From Nocardia sp. NBC_00403 (GTDB lineage Bacteria > Actinomycetota > Actinomycetes > Mycobacteriales > Mycobacteriaceae), in NCBI RefSeq assembly GCF_036046055.1, contig NZ_CP107939.1, positions 1,984,001-2,048,000 of the forward strand: a stretch of DNA of 64,000 nucleotides. Reading direction: 5' to 3'. A model generated the notes under the pieces. That model had not been told where the DNA came from, did no database searches, and saw only the letters and a list, made by a program, of their open reading frames with translations. Each line of letters opens with the position of its first letter. Position 1 is the first letter of the stretch. Positions 50,963-60,667 of the stretch are shown here, in pieces. The position numbers and the translations under genes were made by a program.

Positions 50963-51967
50963 TTACCTGTTCTTGCCGTTGCGGCGCAGGGTGTGCGGGC
51001 GCAACCGGTTGAAGCCGCGGACGCGGACACTGCGGAGATTGCGGATGTCGAACTGGGGGTTGTCGGCCAGGGCAGTGGCGGCTTCGTCGTCGACGAGCAC
51101 GGTGCCGGGGCGGGCGACGCCGGTGAGGCGGGATGCGATGTTCACCACGGAGCCGTACAGGTCGCCGAAGCGCTGTAGGACGGGCCCGTAGGCGACGGCG
51201 ACGCGCAGCTCGGGGGTGCCGCCGACCATCATGGTGCTTTCCTGGATCGCCAATGCGATCCGTGCGGCATCGGCCGGATCCTCGGCGGCGAACATGACCT
51301 CGTCGCCGACGTTCTTGATCACCCAGCCGCCGTTCTCGGTGATCGCCGCGGTCGTGGTCGATTCGAACGCTTCGAGCAGCATCGCGAGTTCATCGGGGTG
51401 CAGATGCCTGGTCAGCCGGGTATAGCCGACCATATCGGCGAAGCCGACCGCCAGCTCGCGGACGGATTCACCCGCCGTTGTCCCCGGGTCGAGTGACCTG
51501 GCGAGCGCGGCAGCGAGGTGGCGGCGCCAGGCGTAGCCGTTGAGGTGTTCGAGCGTCGAAATCGCCGCTTCGGTGGCGGCGCGGACCGTATCGGCCTGGT
51601 CGGCGCCCGGCTCGGCCTCGGCAACGCGGGCGTTGATCTCCGCGAGCACCAGGTCGACCTGCCATTCCGCGAGCCGGGCCACGCCCTGGCCGAGGGTGCG
51701 CACCGTCGCGGCCTGCTGCCTGGCGTCGGCCGAGGACAGCACATTCAGCGCGCGGAAATTGCGGACCGCGGCAACATCGGCGTCGGTGTAGTCGACGGCG
51801 TCGTCGGCGACAGCGGGAAAGCCGAGCGCCGCCCACAGCCGCCCGGTGAGCTGCGTCGACGCCCCGGCCTGCGCGGCAACCTCGTTCCTGCGGTAGCGGC
51901 GTGGTCCGTCGAGCAGATACGACTCCACGACCGACTGCACCAGCTCGGAATTCTCGGTGGGAACCAT
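50963..51967 (-). CDS. class III adenylate cyclase with N-terminal regulatory domain
   Basis: This 334-aa protein has a helical N-terminal regulatory domain (about residues 1-165), as in Rv1264-type cyclases. The cyclase homology domain follows, with metal Asp in VGFADMVGYTRL, second Asp in IKNVGDEVMFAAED, and transition-state Asn/Arg in YGSVVNIASRL. It makes cAMP. Rv1264 is pH responsive through the equivalent domain; the same is only inferred here. The ATG at 51967 has AAGG upstream. Confidence 0.88.
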   Translation of the reverse strand: MVPTENSELVQSVVESYLLDGPRRYRRNEVAAQAGASTQLTGRLWAALGFPAVADDAVDYTDADVAAVRNFRALNVLSSADARQQAATVRTLGQGVARLAEWQVDLVLAEINARVAEAEPGADQADTVRAATEAAISTLEHLNGYAWRRHLAAALARSLDPGTTAGESVRELAVGFADMVGYTRLTRHLHPDELAMLLEAFESTTTAAITENGGWVIKNVGDEVMFAAEDPADAARIALAIQESTMMVGGTPELRVAVAYGPVLQRFGDLYGSVVNIASRLTGVARPGTVLVDDEAATALADNPQFDIRNLRSVRVRGFNRLRPHTLRRNGKNR

Positions 51968-52097
51968 GGCCGGTACCTTACGGCCACGGAGCCGGCGCAG
52001 GGTGTCAACCGAGCAGGGGAGGGCCGTATCAGCGTCAGGCCACAGTCCGGGCGAGAGCTGATCGTGGCCGATCACAAGGTCGGCATTGCGGCGGTGG

Positions 52098-54440
52098 TCA
52101 GCTCAGGTGCAGCCACTGCCCGGATGAGGGGATGCCCTGCTGGTCCACCACGCTGAGCAGATACCAACCCGGCGGTGCGAGCGCTGGGTTGGTCGGCAGG
52201 GTGAACGTGACCGAACCCGGTGCGGTGGTGGTGAATTCGAGGTCGACGAGGCGTTGCTCATTGTCGCAGGAATGGGTGCATGCGCTGGGGCGCATGAGGG
52301 CGGCTTCGCGGATATCGGCCGTAGTCGTTGCGGCGACTGTCGCGCCATAACTCGCTGCGGTGGTGGCCAGTTCGAGCTGCGGCCGCGGTCCGCGGAAGAG
52401 ATAGGGCGGCCAGAAGATCTCGATCCGAAGTTCTTCGGTCTTGCGGGCCGGGTTCGAGCCCGCGGTAACCACCTTGCCGTCCGGGGTGAGCAACGCGATC
52501 GAGTGGTAGAGCCGGGGCACCCGGGAGGGCCCGGTGTGCATCCAAGCGCCCATCGCCGGATCGAAGATCTCGGCATGCGGCGGCGCGTCGTGCGCCATTT
52601 CCTCCATACCGGAGCCGCCGGTCGCCAGCACCGTCCGGTCCGGCAGGAGCACCGCGCTGAGATGCATTCTGGCGTGATCCATCGGTGGTGCGGGCTGATA
52701 GGCGGGTGTCGCAGCGGTGCAGTCGACGACCCTGGCATCAGCCAAAGCCGGTGCCGGACTGTGCATATCGAACCCGCCGCCGCCGAGGATCATCACCTGT
52801 TGGAGTTGGGCGGGCGGCAGCAGCACGCTTGCGGCCTGATTGCGGGAACCGGGGTCGGCGAGCCCCGGCACTTCGACGGTGGCGCCGGTCGTCGGATCCC
52901 AGATCGACGGGCGCATACCGTTGTTCGCGCCGTACTGGCCGCCGCTGTAGAAAAACCTGCCGTCGGCGAGCAGCTGCAGATGGCCGTACATCGGGATCGG
53001 GCCGGGTGTCGGTAGTGGGGACCAGGTTTCGGTGGTGTGGTCGAACAGTTCCGGAACCACCGAAAGGAAGTTGTCGGCGCCGAGGCCCGAGACCGCGAGC
53101 ACATCGCCATTCGGCAGCGGCGCGAGCGTGGGGTACCAACGCCCGAAGGCCATGTCCGGCGCCGCGGTCCAGGTCAGTGCGATGGGATCGAAGATGAGCG
53201 CGTCCGGCAGTCCGTAGAACGGGTCGTATCGCTCGGTGCCGCCTGCCGCGAGCAGCCTGCCGTCCGGTAGGAATGCCTGTCCGACGCAGAACAGATCGAT
53301 CGGGGTGTCCGGCGCGCTCATGCCGGGGTTGGGGTAATGCCAGACGCGCGTGCGGAATTCGTGCGCGTTGTGGCGATCCGGGTCATTGCCGGAACCAGCG
53401 AAGAACAGCACGTCTCCGGTGTGCAGGAGCGCGGCGTGCACCGGGTTGACCTCGGTGTCGAAATCGAGGATCCGCCACACCCCCAGATGCGCGGCATGCC
53501 GCAGATCGGTGTCGAGTTCGAGGACCCGCAGCAGGCCCGCATTGATGCCGGGCGGCGCATCGATGGTGAAAACCACCAACTCCGGCGCCGCATCCTCGGC
53601 ATGCAGCACAGTGATTGCCGCACCTTGGTTTTCGTACAGTCCCCACTGCGGCACCGCCGCCCAGCCGCTCCAGCCGTCGACGGCATGCCCGGTGCTGTCC
53701 AGGCCCCAGCCGACGGTGTAGCGGCCCGCGTTGATGCCGTCGGGGTTGTCCACCGCGAAGACGATCAACTCCGGCCGGCCGTCACCGTCCAGGTCCACGG
53801 CCGCGACACCCGCGCCCTGATTTTCCCAGCCATACCAATCGGGCACCGCGACCCATGGCGTCCACTCGTCCACTGCGCCATCCACGGTCAGCCCCTTGGC
53901 CAACCGGAACTGCCCCGCATTCTGGCCGGGCGGATTGTCGACTGTCAGCACCACGAGTGTCGGCTGCCCGTCGATGCTGGTGAGGCAGATGTCGGCGCCC
54001 TGGTTCTCCCAGCCGTACCAGTCCTTCACCGCGAGCCACGGTGTCCAGCCGCCGGTCACCGTTCCGTCGGCGGCCAGGTCGCGCCCGATGCGGTAGTACC
54101 CCTGATTCTGGCCCGGCGGATTGTCGACCACGAACACCACCAGATCGGCTCGGCCGTTGCCGTTCAGATCCGCGACGGCGACTCCGGCGCCCTGGTTCTC
54201 CCAGCCGAACCAGTCGGGCACCTCCAGCCACGGCCCCCAGCCCTGCACCGACCCATCGGTCGCGAACCCGGTGCCGACCCGGTAGCGCCCGATATTCTGT
54301 CCTTGCGGGTCGTCCACCATGAGAACGACGACATCCGACGTGCCGTCACCGCTGACATCTGCGATCGCGATTCCGCAGTCCTGGTTTTCCCATGCTGCCC
54401 AGTCCGGAACCGGAACAAATTGTCCTGCCACGGGATCCAT
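52098..54440 (-). CDS. copper-radical oxidase (galactose oxidase-like, DUF1929) with WENQG repeats
   Basis: This 780-aa protein has five ~62-residue repeats (Trp 17, Trp 80, Trp 144, Trp 205, Tyr 269 at the W/Y-ENQ core). They are FG-GAP/VCBS-like, each with ADLNGNGRADLVVF-type acidic loops and a DNPPGQNAG motif. A Kelch propeller and C-terminal DUF1929 domain follow. Expected radical-copper ligands are in place: Cys 385 (DLFCVGQAF), Tyr 436 (GRWYPTLA), Tyr 645-His 646 (PRLYHSIAL) and His 723 (ACTHSCD). There is no signal peptide, and an in-frame TGA lies four codons before the ATG. Substrate unknown. Confidence 0.85.
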   Translation of the reverse strand: MDPVAGQFVPVPDWAAWENQDCGIAIADVSGDGTSDVVVLMVDDPQGQNIGRYRVGTGFATDGSVQGWGPWLEVPDWFGWENQGAGVAVADLNGNGRADLVVFVVDNPPGQNQGYYRIGRDLAADGTVTGGWTPWLAVKDWYGWENQGADICLTSIDGQPTLVVLTVDNPPGQNAGQFRLAKGLTVDGAVDEWTPWVAVPDWYGWENQGAGVAAVDLDGDGRPELIVFAVDNPDGINAGRYTVGWGLDSTGHAVDGWSGWAAVPQWGLYENQGAAITVLHAEDAAPELVVFTIDAPPGINAGLLRVLELDTDLRHAAHLGVWRILDFDTEVNPVHAALLHTGDVLFFAGSGNDPDRHNAHEFRTRVWHYPNPGMSAPDTPIDLFCVGQAFLPDGRLLAAGGTERYDPFYGLPDALIFDPIALTWTAAPDMAFGRWYPTLAPLPNGDVLAVSGLGADNFLSVVPELFDHTTETWSPLPTPGPIPMYGHLQLLADGRFFYSGGQYGANNGMRPSIWDPTTGATVEVPGLADPGSRNQAASVLLPPAQLQQVMILGGGGFDMHSPAPALADARVVDCTAATPAYQPAPPMDHARMHLSAVLLPDRTVLATGGSGMEEMAHDAPPHAEIFDPAMGAWMHTGPSRVPRLYHSIALLTPDGKVVTAGSNPARKTEELRIEIFWPPYLFRGPRPQLELATTAASYGATVAATTTADIREAALMRPSACTHSCDNEQRLVDLEFTTTAPGSVTFTLPTNPALAPPGWYLLSVVDQQGIPSSGQWLHLS

Positions 54441-54683
54441 GGTGGTCGGTCACCGCGGATCCGGTGCGATCTTTTGTCCGATCTGCCGCAAGAGCCGACC
54501 GGCGACAACGTTGCGGCGTCGATGCTGAGCGGGCCGTGTGCGGAATCCGTTGGGCTGGTCGCGCTTCCGACTGTTCTGTTCAACACGACGGAGCTGCATG
54601 GTCCCAGGTACCGAGCCGGTGGCTTCGCGGGTCTGTTCGAGCTGGCGTCGTTGGCGGCGGTGTTGCTGCGAAAGTGGATGGTG

Positions 54684-55304
54684 CTAAGGCGTTTCCAGAT
54701 GGGTGTCGTGATGCGGGACGAGTGATTCCCAGGACCATGTGAGAGTGCCCGCGGTCAGGTCGGCGATAACGCCTTCGAGCCAGCGTGATTCGGCCTCGGT
54801 GACGGCGCGCAGGTATTCGTCCTCCAGCATCACCACGCGTGGCAGTGCCATGGCGGCGGCTTGTTCGGCGTCGGCCGTCATCTCGGCGAGCTTGGCGCGC
54901 AGGGATTTTGCGCGGCGTTCCAGTTCGATGCGGGCGCCGTCCGGGCCGAGCAGCATCAGAAATGACAGTGCCGCAGGGAATTCGGGGTATTCGTTGCGTG
55001 GGTCGCCGATCATGTCGGCCAGCCAGGCGGCACAGGCCGCGCGGCCCGCTTCGGTGATCGCGTAGACGGTTCGCTCGGGGTACTGCTGGTCGCGTCCGGT
55101 CTCGCGAACGGTGACCAGTCCGGCGTCCTGCAATCTGCCGATCGTCTTGTAGAGCGCGGCGCGCTGGCTGACGTTGACCACCTTGTCCTTGCCCCACTCC
55201 TTGATCCGTCGCTGGATGGCGTAGGGGTGCATCGGCTCCAGATGCAGGATGCCCAGCAGCGCCATCGCCAGTGGAGACCGTTTGAACTGCATCGATGCTG
55301 TCAT
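54684..55304 (-). CDS. PadR-family transcriptional regulator
   Basis: This 206-aa PadR protein has LAMALLGILHLEPMHPYAIQ, an ALYKTIGRLQDAGLVTVRET winged HTH and TVYAITEAGRAACAAWLADM. A long C-terminal coiled dimerisation helix follows. The start ATG 55304 lies seven bases from a TAGAAT hexamer, which suggests a leaderless start; ATGs at 55313 and 55292 are alternatives. It faces the 55418 gene across a perfect palindrome. Confidence 0.88.
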   Translation of the reverse strand: MTASMQFKRSPLAMALLGILHLEPMHPYAIQRRIKEWGKDKVVNVSQRAALYKTIGRLQDAGLVTVRETGRDQQYPERTVYAITEAGRAACAAWLADMIGDPRNEYPEFPAALSFLMLLGPDGARIELERRAKSLRAKLAEMTADAEQAAAMALPRVVMLEDEYLRAVTEAESRWLEGVIADLTAGTLTWSWESLVPHHDTHLETP

Positions 55305-55339
55305 GACATCCATTCTAGTGGGACTCGGACAACTAGATT

Positions 55340-55374
55340 CATAGAGACTAGTTGCCAAGCAACTAGTCTCTATG
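55340..55374. promoter_or_regulatory. perfect 35-bp palindrome, PadR operator candidate
   Basis: Arms of 16 bases (CATAGAGACTAGTTGC) match exactly in inverse around a CAA centre. It is midway between padR and its divergent neighbour. The core resembles no other site in the window. Confidence 0.8.
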
Positions 55375-55417
55375 TCACTATTAACTCATCAGCGAAGCCG
55401 CTCGAAAGGACACCGAA

Positions 55418-55882
55418 ATGACCACCAAGCCCACCGCAGGCGCCACTCGAATCCACGTCGATCACGAGACTGCAAAGCGGCTCGGCAACTGGACCGACGC
55501 CAACACCTTCGAGGTCGCCGCCCGCTACGGCAGCCTCGTCATCGACCTGCGCTCCCCGCAGATCACCGGCGATATCGAGGTGCGTGCCGACCTCGACCAC
55601 GCGATGGTCAAGCTGCTCGTCCCCGACGACGCCGTCATCGACCAGACCGGTGTGCAGTGGACCGGCCGCGGCCGGGTCAAGGACTTCGCCCGCCCGAAGG
55701 ACGCCGCAGGCCGTGTCATTCGCCTCACCGGCACCAGCGCGCGCAGCGAATTCCGCGTCCACCGCGCGGGTGTCGCCGTTCTCTCGGCGATGTTCTCTCG
55801 CGAGTTCTTCGAAGACGCCCGCCGCGCCCGCCGCGAAAACCGCACCCCGACCGTCGCCGACCCCGCCAATACGCCGGCCTGA
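55418..55882 (+). CDS. hypothetical protein, presumed PadR target
   Basis: This 154-aa protein has a beta-strand-rich middle (GSLVIDLRSPQITGDIEVRA; HAMVKLLVPDDAVIDQTGVQ). This recalls the LiaF/cell-wall-active C-terminal domains and DUF1707-type partners, but I do not assign it. The C-terminal part is basic and helical (FSREFFEDARRARREN). AAAGGA precedes the ATG, and a terminator follows, so it is a single-gene unit opposite the PadR gene. Confidence 0.7.
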   Translation: MTTKPTAGATRIHVDHETAKRLGNWTDANTFEVAARYGSLVIDLRSPQITGDIEVRADLDHAMVKLLVPDDAVIDQTGVQWTGRGRVKDFARPKDAAGRVIRLTGTSARSEFRVHRAGVAVLSAMFSREFFEDARRARRENRTPTVADPANTPA

Positions 55883-55888
55883 AAAGTC

Positions 55889-55927
55889 AAGTGCCCCGAC
55901 CCTGAACCCATCGGGGTCGGGGCACTT
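55889..55927 (+). terminator. intrinsic terminator
   Basis: AAGTGCCCCGACCC and GGGTCGGGGCACTT form a perfect 14-bp stem around an 11-base loop right after the stop of the PadR-target gene. Confidence 0.82.
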
Positions 55928-55932
55928 CGCGT

Positions 55933-56120
55933 CGGGTCGCCAGGCTCGACACCGGCGCCGAAGCCGGCCTGCACCTGGTCACGGCCGCCGATCTGATGGC
56001 CCGTGCCACGATCTCGCGGCGCACCTGCTACGCACTGTTCGATTCGACAGCGGCGTGCTTCACCGCGGTGTTCGAGACAGTCGTCGAGATCGTGTTGGAG
56101 CATGCGTCCGGCGCCGGTAT
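55933..56120 (+). pseudogene. TetR-family N-terminal remnant
   Basis: A short stretch translates to LVTAADLMARATISRRTCYA and LFDSTAACFTAVFETVVEIV. This is helix 2-4 of a TetR DNA-binding domain (compare IAxxAGVSRxTFYxxFxxK). There is no start codon or helix 1, and no C-terminal domain. With the MFS remnant that follows, it is likely debris of a TetR-exporter pair. Confidence 0.6.
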
Positions 56121-56218
56121 CGCATCGATCCGACGTGCTGACTCACCCGACCGTGGCGACGGCCTGTCCGAAGGCGTGCACCCTGGCCGTCTCGTGGTTG
56201 CGATGCCGGACGAGGCCC

Positions 56219-56773
56219 AGGCGTGAATCTTTGCGGACCGGTCTGCTCATCATCACGTTCCTCGTGGCCGGCCATTTCGCGGCATACACCTACGTCCGTC
56301 CGGTGTTGGAGGAGGTTTCGGGAGCACGCTCAGAAATGGTCGGCGTGCTGCTGCTGGTGTACAGAATGGCCTGTGTCGTAGGCAATTTCGTCGCAGGAAG
56401 CTATGTTGCGCGCGCCGAGAGCGACTCTTGTCGCGATCGGCACGGTGCTGGCGACTTCCGTGACCGTGCTCCCGACCCTGGGCGGATCGACGCTGGTCGC
56501 CGGACTGTTGGCGGTGTGGGTCTGACCTACACCGGCGTCTCCGTCAGCACTCTGACTTGGATGGTCGCCGCCGCCCCGAGCTTCCATGAAGGTGTATCCG
56601 CCTTGCTCGCCCGCGTTTTCAACGCCGGCATCGAGGTGGGCGCGCTGGTCGGCGGGCTCGCGGCGGACGGCGCCGGCATCACCTCGGTGATGTGGCTCGG
56701 CGGTGCACTGGCTGCTGCCGGGATGCTGACCTCCGCACTCGACAGCGCGCCGGTTGGCAGAAAGCGGAGCTAG
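56219..56773 (+). pseudogene. MFS transporter C-terminal remnant with frameshifts
   Basis: It translates to C-terminal MFS helices: TGLLIITFLVAGHFAAYTYV, MVGVLLLVYRMACVVGNFVA, then after a frame change LVAIGTVLATSVTVLPTLGG. A second frame change returns to SVSTLTWMVAAAPSFHEGVS and GALVGGLAADGAG. No N-terminal half is present. It is a decayed drug-type exporter. Confidence 0.75.
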
Positions 56774-56982
56774 CCGCCTCGTCCGGGAATTTCCAGTTCC
56801 CACCGATGGGAGTCGATGTCACGAGGGAAGCTGTTGTGCCGCAATAAACTTTCGGCTGCCGGTTCGACGGCATGTCGACAGGCAGCCGACACGGTGCCGG
56901 CATGGTCCGGACCGATAGGCGTAGACCCCGGGTGGCCTGGTGCAGGGCCCCCCGGGGTTGGTCGAGGGAATCGCTGCCGGTG

Positions 56983-57555
56983 TCAGGCTGATGGTGCATC
57001 CAGTCGATCCCAGCGCGCCAATAACGCGGCTCGAACTTCGCGGTTCATTATCATATTCTGCTGCCAGCCTACGAGCCCGGCCGCTACCATCGGCGGCGGA
57101 GTCGGCCCTGCCATCCCGATCGGGGTGAATCCGAGGTTTCGATGTGCGCCGTAGGCCTTGGTGCCGATTGTTGTGTTGGAGTGCACGGCAACGTCACCGA
57201 AGTACTCGAGTGCGGTGCGCATGAGGGTGCGAGCAACACCCGTGCGATGCAATTCGGGTGACAGATGCCAGGCATACAGCTGACCACTGCCGTCCGGTCG
57301 GAATCCCGCTTCTATGAAGCCGTTGACGACTCCCTCCGGTGTCCGGTGGACAAAGAACTTCACACCGGGGTCGGAGAGCCGTTCCAGGAAGTACGCCGGC
57401 TTACGGGTGGCCATATCCGCGATGAGTACCTCGACCCCGAGGTCCTTCTTGGTGCAATTGAGAATTCCATAGGCCGCACGACAACCTTCGAGAAGCACTC
57501 GGACGATGTCGTCCAGGTCCGAAACTGTTGCTTCGGTGACCTGAAACCTCTTCAT
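56983..57555 (-). CDS. GNAT-family N-acetyltransferase
   Basis: This 190-aa GNAT protein has ATVSDLDDIVRVLLEGCR at the N-terminus. The acetyl-CoA region is WHLSPELHRTGVARTLMRTA (Q/R-x-x-G-x-A type), followed by a late HRNLGFTPIG. Substrate unknown. ATG 57555 is chosen because the upstream ORF extension is non-conserved. It stands alone. Confidence 0.82.
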   Translation of the reverse strand: MKRFQVTEATVSDLDDIVRVLLEGCRAAYGILNCTKKDLGVEVLIADMATRKPAYFLERLSDPGVKFFVHRTPEGVVNGFIEAGFRPDGSGQLYAWHLSPELHRTGVARTLMRTALEYFGDVAVHSNTTIGTKAYGAHRNLGFTPIGMAGPTPPPMVAAGLVGWQQNMIMNREVRAALLARWDRLDAPSA

Positions 57556-58399
57556 GACGCGCGGATGAGCGGCGTCGGTATGCGAGAGTTGAGTGCCGAT
57601 GCTCGTCGTGGCAGGTTTTCGATTCGAGGGCGACCGCCATGCCAGGCCTTGGTCGGCGTTGATTTCGCCACGGCACTCCAGATCGCACGCCACGGTGTTT
57701 CGAACCGGCTGATTGCAATTCTCGAAAACTTGTAACGGCGGCCAACGACATCGCAGGCCCTCCCGAGCTCGACAACAATGATATCTTTCACATCGATGAA
57801 GCCTTGGCATGGATTGATTCTCACGAACGCACCTTTCACGTTGCCGAAGCCCCCACGGCTATTACGATGTCGTGCACATCGGTTCTGATCGGCTCAATGA
57901 TGATAGGGCATTCCTGGGTGTGGGAATGACGTGTGCAGAACAATTTCGCTATTGCTGGGCTGCATTAATAGAATTATGTCATTTCGGGCCAAATTGTTTT
58001 GCCACCAAATACGTGCGACTCACGAGTTCCGGCGCGCGGATGGCCTCAACGCGCCTGTGGCGGCCTCAGGCGGTGCCTCAACCGACGTCGGGTCCATTTA
58101 TCAACGCCCACAGCGCAATCCAACACACAACCAACGTCCGCAATGGCCCGGTCCAACCCCTTCGCTGCCGGAACCTCAACGGCCGCAACCTCGATGACGC
58201 CGCCGGTTCCGTGTCAGCCTTGTGACGCCCGTCGCTGTAGCGGAACATATAGCAGCAGAGGCGATTTCATCGATGTGACCCAGCCCACGCAGCGCACCAG
58301 CGGCTTTACCTCGATGCTCTCCGGGCATCACCGTGTGTTCACACGGATGTCTTGCAACATTGCCTATTACAATCGTGGACCCCGGTTTAGGGTTTACCT
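57556..58399. other. intergenic stretch without a supported gene, partly AT-rich
   Basis: No ORF is convincing. A minus-strand frame from 57839 starts KGAFVRINPCQGFIDV but has no start signal. A segment around 57940-58010 is distinctly AT-richer than its surroundings. Before 58400 there is a -10-like TAGGGT (58388-58393). It may mark the left boundary region of the element that follows. Confidence 0.4.
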
Positions 58400-60667
58400 G
58401 TGCCTCGCTCGGGAGTCGGACAGCAGACACGATCTCTCAACGACATTTTTCGCCGTGCGTTTGCCGGACTTCGGTGCTTGCTATTTACCTTCGATCGCGG
58501 AGTGTGGCGGCGAAGAGTGGCGTGGTTCGGGCTGATGTTTTGTGTCTTTATTGTATTTCCGGGCGCCGTCGGAGCCGTGGCCACCGCGCAGAACGAGGCG
58601 GCGAGCGCGTCGCCGGGAGTCTCGGAGATCGATGGACTGAGCTGGATGAAAATCCGTGACTCGTCCGGTGTTCCGCTGGCCGGCTACCAGTTCAGTACCA
58701 ACCATGGTGGCCCGTTCAACGCGGGTGCCACGATTCTGTGGGCCATTCTCGGCCTGGAGTTCATCGGCTACATGGCCATCGTGACCACGGCGATCTGGTT
58801 GATCGGGTTCGCGTTGAGCTTTCGATGGCTGGATATGTTCGGCTCGGCATTGCGCGGCGTCGCCGACGCGTTGACCGGCCAGATCGCGACGCCGATGATG
58901 CTGGTGACGGCGGCGGCGATCGGCGCGTTCTTCGTGGGCTGGTTCATCGTCCGCGGCTATCACTCCAAGGCAACTGTGCAGGTTGTCACCATGGTCGCAG
59001 TAGCGATACTCGGACCGGTGGTCCTTTCCGATCCGCTTGCGGATGTGTTGTCCTCGGACGGGTTACTTGCACAGGGGCGAAACGTCGGTATCTCGGTCGC
59101 AGCAGGTTTGAACGGCAACAACCATCCGAACCCGACGCAATTGGTTGCAACGATGCAGGGGGACCTCGCGGACAATTTCGCGCGGCGTCCGTTGCAGGTG
59201 TGGAATTTCGGGCATGTGGTCGACGAGCGTCCGGCATGCCGATCGGCTTGGTCGGCCGGTGTCGCTTCCGGCGACGACGAGCGGATCAAGAACGGCATGA
59301 AGGCGTGCGGAGACACCGCGGCCTATGCCAAGGCCGACAACCCGACCATGGGTCAGGTCGGCACCGGGCTGATGCTGTTGATCTGCGCCGGGATTCTGTT
59401 GATGTTCGCGGCGTATCTGGCGATCAAAGTCATCAAGGCCGCGCTGGATGCGCTCTACCACGCTTTCATGTCGATCTTCGGTTTCGCCGCAGGTGGTTTC
59501 GTCTACGGGCCGACGCAGACGTTCCTGGTCCGCAATATCGTGGACAGCTTCGTCGCGGCGGCCAGGATGACCGCCTTCACTGTTTTCCTCGGGGTATATG
59601 TCCTGTTCCTGGGTAACCTGTTTCGGCAGGCGCAGGGGCAGGTCATGGCAGTGATCATCATCGCGGGCGCGGCCGAGATCGTCGCCATCTCCCAATTGAA
59701 GCGACTCAGCCGCAGCCTCGACAGTGGCAATGAATGGATCGCCAACCGATTTGCTCTGGCGATACAAGGCGGCCAGACCAGATCCACCAGCGGCGCCGCC
59801 GCCCTTGGTATGGGGAGCAGCCGTGCGAGCGCGAAGAGTGGAGTGGGAACGGTAGCGAGCCTTGCCGCCCTCAATACCATCAACAGCTCGCCGATCACCG
59901 CGTGGCTCGCCGGAGGCGTCGGTAGTCCATTGAACCCGCTCGCGCGCGGGCGTAAAGACGTTGACCGTACCAACATCAACGTCGCACCCAAACGGCAGGA
60001 ATCGCACACCTGGAACCAGTTGGCTCGAGACAACTGGAAGTCGATAGTCGCGGGAACCAGCAAGTCGGAGGGTATCAATACGGAGCTGGCGGTCGCAAAA
60101 GCGTTGAAGAACTTGGAGGACAGCAAGATTCCCGGCGCGCAGTTGCCTGCTGCGCTGTTGGCCGCTGGAGCGAGTCACGGCATGGTCAGCAGCGCCATGC
60201 GCGCATCGAGCGCCCAGAAATCGAGTATGTCGCAGAACCCCTACGGGTTCGCGCCTCTGCAGAAAGCCGTCGCCGCCGCGCGAGCGGTGCAGAATCATGT
60301 CGGCGACGAGGCGCATATGTCCTTCGCCGCCCAGGCTGTGGTGTCGGCGGACAGCTTCGCCAGGCACGTCAACGAGCCGGCGCCGGGCGCTGTGATCGAC
60401 CACAATTTTGTCAGAACCGTTGAACAACACTGGGATTCGGACAAGGCGCTGCGCGCCGCGATCACACCCGAAGAATGGAACAAGGTCGGGCGAGACACCC
60501 GCTGGGCTATCGGGAACAAGGTGGCGACGCTGCATCAGGAGGCGGCGCACGAGTACCTCGCCAACCCCTCCGATCTCAACCGTGCTCGGCTGATGGCGTC
60601 GGTCAAGAGAGTCTCCAACCTCGACCACTTGGAACCCAACGGCGGCCTCGACCCCTGGGACCCGTAG
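58400..60667 (+). CDS. large VirB6/TrbL-like membrane protein (conjugative-element type)
   Basis: This 755-aa protein has an N-terminal hydrophobic segment and then at least six further helices (e.g. ILWAILGLEFIGYMAIVTTA; IATPMMLVTAAAIGAFFVGW; GTGLMLLICAGILLMFAAYL; MTAFTVFLGVYVLFLGNLFR; VMAVIIIAGAAEIVAISQLK). A 300-residue polar C-terminus follows. The plan fits VirB6/TrbL-type channel proteins of actinobacterial conjugative elements; the assignment is by architecture. GTG 58400 is six bases from TAGGGT, with no ribosome-binding site, so it is likely leaderless. Confidence 0.6.
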   Translation: MPRSGVGQQTRSLNDIFRRAFAGLRCLLFTFDRGVWRRRVAWFGLMFCVFIVFPGAVGAVATAQNEAASASPGVSEIDGLSWMKIRDSSGVPLAGYQFSTNHGGPFNAGATILWAILGLEFIGYMAIVTTAIWLIGFALSFRWLDMFGSALRGVADALTGQIATPMMLVTAAAIGAFFVGWFIVRGYHSKATVQVVTMVAVAILGPVVLSDPLADVLSSDGLLAQGRNVGISVAAGLNGNNHPNPTQLVATMQGDLADNFARRPLQVWNFGHVVDERPACRSAWSAGVASGDDERIKNGMKACGDTAAYAKADNPTMGQVGTGLMLLICAGILLMFAAYLAIKVIKAALDALYHAFMSIFGFAAGGFVYGPTQTFLVRNIVDSFVAAARMTAFTVFLGVYVLFLGNLFRQAQGQVMAVIIIAGAAEIVAISQLKRLSRSLDSGNEWIANRFALAIQGGQTRSTSGAAALGMGSSRASAKSGVGTVASLAALNTINSSPITAWLAGGVGSPLNPLARGRKDVDRTNINVAPKRQESHTWNQLARDNWKSIVAGTSKSEGINTELAVAKALKNLEDSKIPGAQLPAALLAAGASHGMVSSAMRASSAQKSSMSQNPYGFAPLQKAVAAARAVQNHVGDEAHMSFAAQAVVSADSFARHVNEPAPGAVIDHNFVRTVEQHWDSDKALRAAITPEEWNKVGRDTRWAIGNKVATLHQEAAHEYLANPSDLNRARLMASVKRVSNLDHLEPNGGLDPWDP

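Noticed and set aside
57872..58535. Several overlapping plus-strand ORFs before 58400
   Set aside because: They have no ribosome-binding sites or domains and differ in composition from neighbouring genes.
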